Shown here in pieces: positions 27,592 to 36,011 of a DNA stretch of 36,011 nt (the stretch's first letter is position 1; each line of letters opens with the position of its first letter). The stretch lies in NCBI GenBank assembly GCA_016196545.1, contig JACPXM010000004.1, forward strand, positions 1 through 36,011. Reading direction: 5' to 3'. The position numbers and the translations under genes are program-made. Source of the DNA: Candidatus Omnitrophota bacterium. Lineage in GTDB: Bacteria; Omnitrophota; Omnitrophia; Omnitrophales; Aquincolibacteriaceae. Under the pieces are notes generated by a model, which searched no databases, was not told where the DNA came from, and was given only the letters and a program-made list of their open reading frames with translations.

Positions 27592-30308
27592 GCCTTCTTT
27601 CCTTCGTCTAAAACTTCCCTGACTTTTTTGGCGAGAGCCGAAGGAGTTAGAGGTTTTTCAAGGAGAGGCATTTTTATGCCTGCGGCGTTTTTTTCAATGA
27701 AGTCATCATCCACATAACCGGACATAAAAAGGACTTTGATGCCCGGTTTCAGAGCAAGAAGACGTTCGGCCAATTCCCGACCGTTCATTTTTGGCATGAC
27801 AACGTCTGTTAATAACAAATCGATTTTTCCCTCCGTGTGTTCTTCCGCGAGTCTCAGGGCCTCCGAGCCATTCAACGCAACCAAAATTTTGTAGCCCAGA
27901 TCCGTTAAAATTCCATGTGCGAATTCCCTCACAAGGTCCTCATCTTCAACTAAAAGAAGAGTTTCTACACCCCGCGGCAGGGGCTCCATAAAATCTTCCA
28001 GGCTCAACATCATGGCCTTTCCCGTGGACTTGGGCAGATAGAGATGAAAGGTTGTGCCTTTTCCGAGTTCGGTGTCCACTTCAATAAAACCGCGAGCCTC
28101 TTTCATAAAATTCCAGCAAGTGGCAAGCCCAAGCCCCGTTCCCTTGCCGACGGGTTTGGTTGTAAAAAAAGGTTCAAAAATTTTCTTTTTGATTTCTTCC
28201 GTCATTCCTGTCCCCGTATCTGAGATCGATAGACAGACATAGGAGCCGGCTTCAAGTTCTTCATGGCTCGCCAATGGGGCCTCCGTGACTTGCTCGTTTT
28301 TTGTGCTGAATGAAATTCTTCCTCCATCGGGCATGGCATCACGTGCATTGACGGTGAGATTGGCAAGTACCTGCTCAAATTGGCCGGGATCAATTTTAAC
28401 GGTCCAGATGTCTTCGGTGGGAATCACCACGATCTCAATATTTCCGCCCCCAATGAGTTTGAGCATTTTTATCATCCCGTTAATGACTTCATTGAGATTG
28501 ACGGAGACGGGTTTTGTGACCTGGCGTCTTGAAAACGAAAGCAATTGCCGTGTGAGGGCCGAGGCCTTGCGTCCTGCTTTTAGGATTTGATTGATGTCGG
28601 AACGTACCGCTAAATTTTCATTTTCTTTAAACATCAGGATTTTTTCGCTGTAACCATTGATTACGGTTAGCATATTATTGAAGTCATGGGCCACGCCGCC
28701 AGCGAGTTTGCCGATAGCATCCATTTTTTGAGCCTCTCGAAATTGCCTTTCCAGAGCTTTATATTCCCTCATGTCACGGCTGATAAGTACCTTTCCGTGC
28801 TCACGGCCGTGGGAGTCCCTTAAAGCCGTCACCGAAAGCAATACGGGAATGAGGGCTCCGTCTTTAGTTTTATATTCCATATCGACGTTAAAGGCCTTCC
28901 CTTGGCGGATTTTTTCCATGTTCTCATGTTCCCTGCGGCTTTCTTCGCTAAAAAGGGCTTCGACGGGATAGTTTTCGAGTTCTTTGGTTTCAAAGCCGAG
29001 CAATTTTGTGGCCGCGGGATTGGTGGTTTGGATGCGGCCGCTAGAATCGATCACAATCAAGGGATCAAGAATGCTTTTAATAATATTATCCGTGAAGTCC
29101 CGGGATTGCACGATTTCAATCTGGGCCTTACTGAGGTTCTTAATCATGTCATTGAAGGATCCTGCAAGCATGCCGATCTCATCGCTTGAAGTCACGTCAA
29201 TCGATCCGGAAAAATCGCCTTTAGCCACAGTACGCGTAAAATCCGCAAGTTTTTCGACGGGCCTTGTGATGCTTTGCGTCAAAAAAAGTGAAATGACCGA
29301 CGCGAGCAAAGCTACGAGAATGCCTAGGAGAAACACCTGCATTTGAAGATGGCGAATGGGGCTCAAGGCCCTCTCCGCACTTTGAAAGACAAGGAGGGAC
29401 CATCCGAATCCATTAAAATCACGGTAACCTGACGACGACGCATAACTGATAAAATCGAGGGTCCCATAATGCCCGGGCTCAATCGTATAACCATTTTTCC
29501 CTTCGGAGGCGAAGGCCGCGGCCTTAATTCCCTCGGTCCTAAGGTTACGGGTGAACATGACTGCCTTTTCGTCAAAATAAGGCTGCGTGAGGGCAATCCC
29601 GTCTTTATTCACTAATAAGGCATAAGCCTGCGGGGTTTGGTCTTTGCCTTCCAGCACGGGCATGAAATTTAAAAGATCTGTCATTTCATTCCACTCTAAA
29701 ACGGCTACCAGAATGCCGAGGACGGGTGTTTTCCAGGATTCAAGCACTTCAAGGATGCGCTGTGTTTCGGAGCTTGGAACAGACTCAGCCTTAATTTGAT
29801 TTATTAAGTCTTGCGTGTGTAGGGGTGCTGCAAAGAGCGTAGTAGGTCCACCCGGGAATTCCGTGGAAATAAGGCTGAATACTGTGATTTCTGTGGATTT
29901 TAGGGCGCCTTTAAACCAGGGCTCCTCCCGGATATTTTTCCGGACATGCTTGGGATTGGAGGATGCAACGAGAGTTCCTGTCAAATCGACGGCCATCAAA
30001 TCACGATAAAGCCCGTACTCCTTTTTCATATTCAAAAGAAAATCCCGGATACGTCCCTCTTTGTCGTCCTTCAGGAGGTCCATCATGATGGGTTCTTTGG
30101 CCCAGCCGTCCATATTCTGATAACGCTCAAACATCATGCGGTCAATTTGTCCCATCATGGACGAGGCCTGGATTTTCATGCCCTGTCCTATACGCTCTTT
30201 CAAAGACTTTTCAGCGATTCGAGACAGATGGGTTCCCAGAACTCCGATGGAGATAAAAACAAGAAGCAGTGTAAAGAAGGTGATTTTGCTGCGAATGGTC
30301 ACGCGCAT
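27588..30308 (-). CDS. hybrid sensor histidine kinase (Cache-like sensor, HAMP, PAS, HisKA, HATPase, REC)
   Basis: HAMP-like SITRPVEKLADFTRTVAKGDFSGSIDV; H-box LAGGVAHDFNNMLTVINGYSE; N/G boxes LTVNARDAMPDGG, GTGLGLATCWNF; REC LLVEDEDLVREF...LLLTDVVMPKMNG. Confidence 0.92.
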   Translation of the reverse strand: MRVTIRSKITFFTLLLVFISIGVLGTHLSRIAEKSLKERIGQGMKIQASSMMGQIDRMMFERYQNMDGWAKEPIMMDLLKDDKEGRIRDFLLNMKKEYGLYRDLMAVDLTGTLVASSNPKHVRKNIREEPWFKGALKSTEITVFSLISTEFPGGPTTLFAAPLHTQDLINQIKAESVPSSETQRILEVLESWKTPVLGILVAVLEWNEMTDLLNFMPVLEGKDQTPQAYALLVNKDGIALTQPYFDEKAVMFTRNLRTEGIKAAAFASEGKNGYTIEPGHYGTLDFISYASSSGYRDFNGFGWSLLVFQSAERALSPIRHLQMQVFLLGILVALLASVISLFLTQSITRPVEKLADFTRTVAKGDFSGSIDVTSSDEIGMLAGSFNDMIKNLSKAQIEIVQSRDFTDNIIKSILDPLIVIDSSGRIQTTNPAATKLLGFETKELENYPVEALFSEESRREHENMEKIRQGKAFNVDMEYKTKDGALIPVLLSVTALRDSHGREHGKVLISRDMREYKALERQFREAQKMDAIGKLAGGVAHDFNNMLTVINGYSEKILMFKENENLAVRSDINQILKAGRKASALTRQLLSFSRRQVTKPVSVNLNEVINGMIKMLKLIGGGNIEIVVIPTEDIWTVKIDPGQFEQVLANLTVNARDAMPDGGRISFSTKNEQVTEAPLASHEELEAGSYVCLSISDTGTGMTEEIKKKIFEPFFTTKPVGKGTGLGLATCWNFMKEARGFIEVDTELGKGTTFHLYLPKSTGKAMMLSLEDFMEPLPRGVETLLLVEDEDLVREFAHGILTDLGYKILVALNGSEALRLAEEHTEGKIDLLLTDVVMPKMNGRELAERLLALKPGIKVLFMSGYVDDDFIEKNAAGIKMPLLEKPLTPSALAKKVREVLDEGKKA

Positions 30309-30316
30309 AAAAGGCT

Positions 30317-30338
30317 CCGTTATCTTTCTATATAACGG
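30317..30338. promoter_or_regulatory. 7-bp inverted repeat next to the histidine kinase RBS
   Basis: CCGTTAT-CTTTCTAT-ATAACGG; on the minus strand it ends at the GGAG ribosome-binding site of the gene starting at 30308. Confidence 0.4.
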
Positions 30339-30366
30339 CTAATGGAGGCCACCTATTAAACGAACA

Positions 30367-30393
30367 CTCCTTTACGGGCACCCCTCCTTTACG
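30367..30393. repeat. direct repeat CTCCTTTACG x2, 17-bp period
   Basis: CTCCTTTACG at 30367-30376 and 30384-30393, upstream of the histidine kinase gene. Confidence 0.5.
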
Positions 30394-30476
30394 TCTCCCT
30401 ATTTGAAACACAGAGTTTCGAACTTCCAATCTGCTAGAAGAAAAAGAAGTTCACGCTATAAAAGGATTGGGATTGA

Positions 30477-30485
30477 TGGTATGAT
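30477..30485 (+). promoter_or_regulatory. extended -10 promoter for the Bax-inhibitor-1-like gene
   Basis: TGG-TATGAT; downstream RBS AAGGAGG before ATG 30554. Confidence 0.4.
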
Positions 30486-30553
30486 CACATCCATTCCAAT
30501 TTTTAGTTTGGGCAGAAATCATTTATGTTGAGAAGCACTTCAAGGAGGATACC

Positions 30554-31282
30554 ATGATGCGTTCGGGAAATCCGGTTCTAAGCCCCAAAACCTTTTCCAT
30601 AGACCGAACCGCTGCGGGAAATACCATGACGATTCAGGGAACAGTGAATAAAACCCTGCTTTCCCTGCTGATTGTCGTGGGCGCGGCCTCTCTGACCTGG
30701 GGGCGAGTGATTGAAAATTCCGTCGGATTGATTATGCTGGGAGGGTTTGGCGGATTTATCGTAGCCCTAGTTACGGTTTTTAAAAAGGAATGGGCTCCCG
30801 TGACAACGCCGATTTATTGCGCTCTTGAGGGGTTGCTACTGGGAGGTATTTCCTTTCTTTATGAAAGGCAGTTTCCGGGGATTGTGATTAACGCGGTGTC
30901 CCTTACCTTCGGAACGCTTTTTGGACTATTGATGGCCTATAAGTCGGGAATGATTCAGGTGACGCAGAATTTCCGACTGGGAGTGGTTGCGGCGACGCTG
31001 GGAATCGGTGTCCTTTATTTGGTGAATTTCGTGATGATGTTTTTTGGAGCAAACATCGGATTCGTTCATGAAAGCGGATGGCTGGGTATCGGCTTCAGCC
31101 TTTTCGTGGTAGTGATTGCGGCGCTGAATCTCGTGTTGGATTTTGATTTTATTGAAAAGGGTGCCCAGCAAGGAGCGCCTAAATACATGGAATGGTATGG
31201 TGCCTTTGGTTTAATGGTCACACTGATTTGGCTTTATTTAGAATTGCTTCGTCTCCTTGCGAAACTCAACCGACGCCGTTAA
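30554..31282 (+). CDS. Bax inhibitor-1/YccA-like membrane protein
   Basis: N-terminus MMRSGNPVLSPKTFSIDR... and seven-TM hydrophobic profile; strong RBS. Confidence 0.75.
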   Translation: MMRSGNPVLSPKTFSIDRTAAGNTMTIQGTVNKTLLSLLIVVGAASLTWGRVIENSVGLIMLGGFGGFIVALVTVFKKEWAPVTTPIYCALEGLLLGGISFLYERQFPGIVINAVSLTFGTLFGLLMAYKSGMIQVTQNFRLGVVAATLGIGVLYLVNFVMMFFGANIGFVHESGWLGIGFSLFVVVIAALNLVLDFDFIEKGAQQGAPKYMEWYGAFGLMVTLIWLYLELLRLLAKLNRRR

Positions 31283-31299
31283 TTTCCTTCAGAGTTTTT

Positions 31300-32715
31300 A
31301 TGCCCAATGATGTTGCCCTCATAGGCCTTGCGGTCATGGGCCGCAATCTGGTTCTCAATATGGAACGAAACGGATTCTCCGTTGCGGTCTTTAATCGCAC
31401 CTACGCTGTGACCGAGGAATTTCTAGCCGGTGAGGCCGGGGGCAAAAAAATCTCCGGTTTTAAAACTCTGGAATCCCTTATAGCTTCTCTCCAGCGCCCG
31501 CGAAAGATTATCCTTATGGTCAAGGCAGGCCCGGCCGTGGATGAAATCCTAAATCAGCTCATCCCCTTTCTGGAAAAAGACGACATTTTAATCGACGCCG
31601 GCAATTCCTTCTATCGTGATACGGAAAGCCGAGTCTCGCGATTGGCAGAAAGGGGAATTCATTTTTTCGGCATGGGCGTAAGCGGCGGTGAAGAAGGCGC
31701 ACTTTGGGGGCCCAGCATGATGCCGGGAGGGGATAAGGGGGCCTATGAATTGCTCGCTCCGATTCTGGAAAAAATAAGTGCGGAGGCGGACTCAGGCCGA
31801 TGTTTTACCTATGTGGGCCGTGGGGGCGCGGGGCATTTTGTGAAAATGGTGCATAATGGCATTGAATATGCGGATATGCAGCTGATTGCCGAGATTTACG
31901 ACCTTATGCGCCGCAGCTTTGGAATGAATCCTTTGGAAATTTCAGAAATATTTTCCCAATGGAACAAAGGCCCGCTTCAAAGCTATTTGATTGAGATTAC
32001 CGCGGAAATTTTAAAATTTAGGGAAACCCCCGAGTCCCCATTTTTGGTCGATCTTATTTTGGACAAAGCGGGGCAAAAGGGGACCGGCGGCTGGACGGTT
32101 CAAACGGCCTTGGAAGAGGGCATTCCAATTCCCACTATTTGCGCGGCCGTGGATGCGCGCACTTTAAGCAGTCAAAAAAAAGAGCGCCTGTTTGCCGCAA
32201 AAAAATATCAAAACCTTCTCCTTTTAAAATCTAAGGCCGAGCGCCCGGGCAAGGAATGGATGGAAAAATTAATGCGCACACTTTACGCCGCGAAAATCTG
32301 TGCCTATGCCCAGGGTTTCGGACTCATGAGTGCTGTCAACAAGAATCACGGTTTTGGAATCGATCTGGCCGAAATCGCGCGTATTTGGAAAGGCGGCTGT
32401 ATTATTCGTGCCGCATTTTTAGATCGCATTCAAAAAGCTTATGATGCGGACACGGCCCTCTTGAATCTGATAACGGCTTCGGGCTTTCAGGATGATTTAA
32501 CCCCTTCGGCCTCTGCCTGGCAGGACGTATTGAATTTTTCCCTTAGGCATGGAATTGCCGTACCGGCCCTAAGCGCTTCCTGGAATTATTTTCTTTCTTC
32601 CGTGACTGAAAATCTTCCGATGAATTTGATTCAAGCCCAGCGGGATTATTTTGGCGCACACACCTATGAGCGTAAAGACAAACCGGGCAGTTTTCACACC
32701 CGCTGGAAGAGGTAA
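31300..32715 (+). CDS. gnd: 6-phosphogluconate dehydrogenase, decarboxylating
   Basis: [95 protein letters not shown] at 31300. Confidence 0.96.
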   Translation: MPNDVALIGLAVMGRNLVLNMERNGFSVAVFNRTYAVTEEFLAGEAGGKKISGFKTLESLIASLQRPRKIILMVKAGPAVDEILNQLIPFLEKDDILIDAGNSFYRDTESRVSRLAERGIHFFGMGVSGGEEGALWGPSMMPGGDKGAYELLAPILEKISAEADSGRCFTYVGRGGAGHFVKMVHNGIEYADMQLIAEIYDLMRRSFGMNPLEISEIFSQWNKGPLQSYLIEITAEILKFRETPESPFLVDLILDKAGQKGTGGWTVQTALEEGIPIPTICAAVDARTLSSQKKERLFAAKKYQNLLLLKSKAERPGKEWMEKLMRTLYAAKICAYAQGFGLMSAVNKNHGFGIDLAEIARIWKGGCIIRAAFLDRIQKAYDADTALLNLITASGFQDDLTPSASAWQDVLNFSLRHGIAVPALSASWNYFLSSVTENLPMNLIQAQRDYFGAHTYERKDKPGSFHTRWKR

Positions 32716-32720
32716 AAGAG

Positions 32721-34262
32721 TTGCAAACCCATGTCCCGATTAAAGTCACGGCGCATGATCAACTTTGCCTTGAACGCGTCCCGGACCGCGCCGCGAGTTT
32801 TGTGCTCTTCGGAGCCTCGGGGGATTTAGCACACCGTAAACTAATCCCCGCGATTTTTAATCTCTACCGAGCCGGATTACTTCCCAAAAGTTTTTTTCTT
32901 CTGGGGACGGGAAGAAGCCCTTGGACGGATGAAATATTCCGCCACCGGGTTGAAAAAACCCTTGGTCTTGACGCCAAACGGGATAAAAATGAAATTCAAA
33001 ATTTTCTACATTTAATTTATTACACCCCCTGTGAATATACAAAGAGGGAATCTTATCTCCCTCTAAAGGAAGCCTTAGAACGACATTGCAGACATTACGG
33101 TTCCGCGGCCAACGTCATAATCTATCTTTCCATACCGCCCTCCCTTTATGAAGCTGTACTCGAGAATCTCATCTTGAATGGATTGATTACGGCCAGCGCT
33201 TCCGATACCCCGAACTCCCGCGTGGTGGTGGAAAAACCCTTTGGCCGGGATTTTGATTCCGCCAAGCGCCTTGCGGACCCCGCCCGTACCGGGCTTTCGG
33301 AAAAACAAATTTTCCGCATCGACCATTATTTAGGCAAAGAAACGGTCCAGAACATTTTGATGTTCCGCTTTGCCAATTTAATTTTCGAACCGGTTTGGAA
33401 TCGCCAATACGTGGACCATGTGCAAATCACGGCCGCGGAAACACTGGGCGTGGAGCACCGGGCCGGATATTATGAATCGGCTGGTGTTTTGCGTGACATG
33501 TTTCAAAATCACATGATGGAGCTGCTTTCATTGGTGGCCATGGAACCGCCTTTGAGATTTGATTCCACGCATTATCGCGATGAAAAAGCGAAAGTGCTCC
33601 AAGCGATTCGGCCGTTTCCGGAAAAGGGACTTGACGATTATTTTGTGAGGGGACAGTACGGAAAAGGGAAAATTGCCGGCATCTCTGTGTCCGCTTATCG
33701 CGAGGAAGAACTCGTGAGGCCGGACTCAGAAATTGAGACTTTTGCGGCGCTTAGGCTTTTTGTGGACAATCCTCGCTGGCAGGGCGTACCCTTTTATTTA
33801 AGGTCGGGCAAACGCATGGCCCAGCATCTGACCGAAATTATCATTCATTTCCGGGCGCTCCCTTATTCCGTATTTCAGAGCGTGGCCGCAGAAAATATAC
33901 CACACAATCACCTTTGCCTGCGTATTCAGCCCGAGGAAGGCATTCGCATTCTTTTTAATGCGAAGCACCCCGGCCCCAAAATGTGTATGGCCACCTTAGG
34001 GCTTGAATTTGATTACGGCACGGTCTTTCAGGAAAAAGATTTGAATGCCTATGAACGCTTGATTCTGGATTGCATGAACGGGGACTCCACGCTCTTTGTG
34101 CGCCAAGACATGGTGGAGATTTCCTGGGCCTTGATGGAGAGTCTTTTGAAGCCGGTTCGTGACGGTAAGGGGCCGGCGCTTCATTTATATCCGGCGGGTT
34201 CCTGGGGGCCTCGCGAGGCAGAGGCTTTGATAACAAAGGACGGGCGCGCGTGGGGAGAATAA
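32721..34262 (+). CDS. zwf: glucose-6-phosphate 1-dehydrogenase
   Basis: [74 protein letters not shown] start. Confidence 0.96.
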   Translation: MQTHVPIKVTAHDQLCLERVPDRAASFVLFGASGDLAHRKLIPAIFNLYRAGLLPKSFFLLGTGRSPWTDEIFRHRVEKTLGLDAKRDKNEIQNFLHLIYYTPCEYTKRESYLPLKEALERHCRHYGSAANVIIYLSIPPSLYEAVLENLILNGLITASASDTPNSRVVVEKPFGRDFDSAKRLADPARTGLSEKQIFRIDHYLGKETVQNILMFRFANLIFEPVWNRQYVDHVQITAAETLGVEHRAGYYESAGVLRDMFQNHMMELLSLVAMEPPLRFDSTHYRDEKAKVLQAIRPFPEKGLDDYFVRGQYGKGKIAGISVSAYREEELVRPDSEIETFAALRLFVDNPRWQGVPFYLRSGKRMAQHLTEIIIHFRALPYSVFQSVAAENIPHNHLCLRIQPEEGIRILFNAKHPGPKMCMATLGLEFDYGTVFQEKDLNAYERLILDCMNGDSTLFVRQDMVEISWALMESLLKPVRDGKGPALHLYPAGSWGPREAEALITKDGRAWGE

Positions 34263-34963
34263 GAGAATTCACGAATGCGGAGGCGCTTTTTCAGAGCGCC
34301 GCGGAACTTATCTTGGCACTTGCGCTGAAGCTGGAGTCCGGAAATCCTTTTACGATTGCGCTTTCAGGCGGTTCCACACCTAGAGGTCTTTATCAGCGAA
34401 TGGCCTCAGATGGGATGAAGTCCCAGTTTCCCTGGCCAAAAATGCATTTTTTTTTAACCGATGAGCGCTGGGTGCCGGCCACGGACCCTCAGAGTAATTT
34501 CCGAATGGCTCAGGAGACCTTGCTCAAGCCTGTAGAAGTTGCGCAAGGCCATATTCATCCGATCCATACTTCGCTTGGATCTCCTGAGGCCTCGGCCAGG
34601 GAATATGAGGAGAAAATCACACATTTTTTCAACACCGGGCCCGGGGAGTTTCCGGTCTTCAATTTAATTTTGCTGGGCCTGGGCACAGACGGGCACACGG
34701 CCTCGCTTTTTTCAGGCGACCCTGCGACGCTGGAGGAAAAAAGGCTGGTCATGCCCGCGCTTTTAAACTCGGAACTGCCGCGCGTAACTTTGACATTTCC
34801 TGTGATCAACCGCGCTCAAAATGTGGTTTTTTTGGTGTGCGGCGCTGAAAAACAAGCTATTTTTCATAAAATTTTTCATCAAAATCCCGGCCCCAAACCT
34901 CTGCCTGCACAAAAAGTCCGCCCCGCGGCAGGGGAACTCTATTGGTTTGTATCTCGCGGATAA
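34250..34963 (+). CDS. pgl: 6-phosphogluconolactonase
   Basis: [62 protein letters not shown]; 13-nt overlap with zwf. Confidence 0.93.
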   Translation: MGRIREFTNAEALFQSAAELILALALKLESGNPFTIALSGGSTPRGLYQRMASDGMKSQFPWPKMHFFLTDERWVPATDPQSNFRMAQETLLKPVEVAQGHIHPIHTSLGSPEASAREYEEKITHFFNTGPGEFPVFNLILLGLGTDGHTASLFSGDPATLEEKRLVMPALLNSELPRVTLTFPVINRAQNVVFLVCGAEKQAIFHKIFHQNPGPKPLPAQKVRPAAGELYWFVSRG

Positions 34964-35003
34964 ATTTAGCAGCATCCTTGTGGAAATTGGATCGGGGAGG
35001 AGA

Positions 35004-35009
35004 TATAAT
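35004..35009 (+). promoter_or_regulatory. candidate -10 element upstream of the YjbQ-family gene
   Basis: Perfect TATAAT 14 nt before ATG 35024; no convincing -35. Confidence 0.3.
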
Positions 35010-35023
35010 TTCGAATTGATTTT

Positions 35024-35440
35024 ATGAGATCTCACACCGAATACCTCTGGTTTGAAACCAAAAAACGCCATGAGTATCTCAATATTACGCCGCAAGTGGA
35101 AAAGGCGGTAAAAAAAAGCGGTGTTCACGAGGGCCTGTGCCTGGTCAATGCCATGCACATCACGGCGAGTGTCTTCATTAATGATGATGAGCCGGGGCTT
35201 TTACGTGATTTTGAGGAATTCCTTGAGAAGACTGCGCCCTATGATGTGAAAAAATACAGGCATCACGCGACCGGTGAGGATAACGGCGACTCCCACCTAA
35301 AGCGCCAGATCTTTGGCCGCGAAGTGGTGGTCGCGGTGACGCAGGGCAAGCTTGATTTCGGTCCCTGGGAGCAGATCTTTTACGGAGAATTCGACGGCCG
35401 CCGCAAAAAGCGTGTCCTCGTTAAAATTTTGGGCGAGTAA
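35024..35440 (+). CDS. YjbQ/UPF0047 family protein (secondary thiamine-phosphate synthase family)
   Basis: [110 protein letters not shown]. Confidence 0.9.
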   Translation: MRSHTEYLWFETKKRHEYLNITPQVEKAVKKSGVHEGLCLVNAMHITASVFINDDEPGLLRDFEEFLEKTAPYDVKKYRHHATGEDNGDSHLKRQIFGREVVVAVTQGKLDFGPWEQIFYGEFDGRRKKRVLVKILGE

Positions 35441-35636
35441 GCCCCTTCGGCATTTCATTCAATTTCTTGTTAATTTCGATGATGTTTGGTTCCGCTTCAA
35501 GTAGTTCATCCTCGGTATACCATTTGAAATGTCTTATGAACTCATTCGTTGAACCAACGACACCTCGGTTTTCCATCTTGCTAAAGCAATAGGATTTATC
35601 CGTCCAGAAATTTACTTGATTTCCTCTGCACTAAAT
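35421..35636 (-). pseudogene. short frame-disrupted coding remnant
   Basis: Minus-strand reading [67 protein letters not shown] looks protein-like but has no upstream start in frame; overlaps the 3' end of the YjbQ gene. Confidence 0.35.
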
Positions 35637-35662
35637 TCTTCATAGAACATTGCCGAAACGGC

Positions 35663-35965
35663 CTAACCTAAAATCTGTCCGACTTTTGGGGACAGGTCAG
35701 GGGCTCGAGACTGATCAAAAAGGGCCACCGAACCAAGCTTCTGATAACGTAACCAGATCTTGTATCCGGTGACCCTTGAAATTCCAAATTCCCGGCACAA
35801 GGGCGCCATTTTTTCACCCGACAAAAGACGCCCAATAAATTTCATTCGCTCATCCATAACACATATTTCCTTCCACGGCATATCTGCCTTCTTTAAAAAT
35901 GATATGCCGTAAAGTGTAAACTATGTGCTCAGAATGATCTGTAAACCATGTGCCCGGAATATACC
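35663..35965 (-). mobile_element. truncated IS481-type insertion sequence remnant
   Basis: ORF 35663-35881: MPWKEICVMDERMKFIGRLLSGEKMAPLCREFGISRVTGYKIWLRYQKLGSVALFDQSRAPDL..., an IS481-like transposase N-terminal HTH that ends early; imperfect repeats TGTAAACTATGTGCTCAGAAT / TGTAAACCATGTGCCCGGAAT upstream. Confidence 0.65.
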
Positions 35966-35969
35966 GAAA

Positions 35970-36011
35970 TGGTCGGGGCGGCAGGATTTGAACCTGCGAC
36001 CGCACGCACCC
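35970..36011 (-). tRNA. 3' portion of a tRNA, probably tRNA-Pro (NGG), truncated by the window edge
   Basis: Minus strand reads GGGTGCGTGCGGTCGCAGGTTCAAATCCTGCCGCCCCGACCA: T-arm GCAGG-TTCAAAT-CCTGC, CGGTC variable loop, encoded CCA, G72/A73; anticodon positions 35-36 read GG. Confidence 0.8.

Noticed and set aside
1-36011. CRISPR arrays, rRNA genes, toxin-antitoxin or phage-defence systems
   Set aside because: No regularly spaced repeats, rRNA signatures or recognisable defence proteins found on reading both strands.

Overview
The window is a gene-dense bacterial chromosome segment; inferred gram-negative because it encodes LptE-, Lnt- and BamD-like proteins and an MMPL exporter. It has three blocks. 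(1) 283-14972 is a compact housekeeping/envelope block: a BamD-like TPR protein fused to a long coiled coil, lptE, holA, rpsT (minus strand), murJ, uvrC, prfB (with the programmed +1 frameshift intact), secA, lnt, a small secreted ORF and an aldo/keto reductase. (2) 14984-25385 is an accessory block resembling a type II FAS/PKS lipid pathway: a FabL-type SDR with YX6K, a SAM methyltransferase, two different hotdog dehydratases, an ACP with an unusual ~45-50 aa insertion, a dedicated AcpS, a degenerate ketosynthase lacking the active-site Cys and one catalytic His (CLF-like), an intact ketosynthase, a thioester-reductase-like SDR, a GT2 glycosyltransferase and an MMPL exporter. It recalls aryl-polyene and ladderane-like clusters but matches neither, and is my main candidate for an undescribed system. 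(3) 25382-30308 (minus strand) holds a secreted protein, a probably inactive SNase-like/TPR protein and a hybrid histidine kinase. After that come a Bax-inhibitor-1-like protein, gnd-zwf-pgl, YjbQ, a decayed IS481-type remnant and the 3' part of a tRNA (probably Pro) cut by the window edge. All family calls come from reading motifs by eye; no database search was run.
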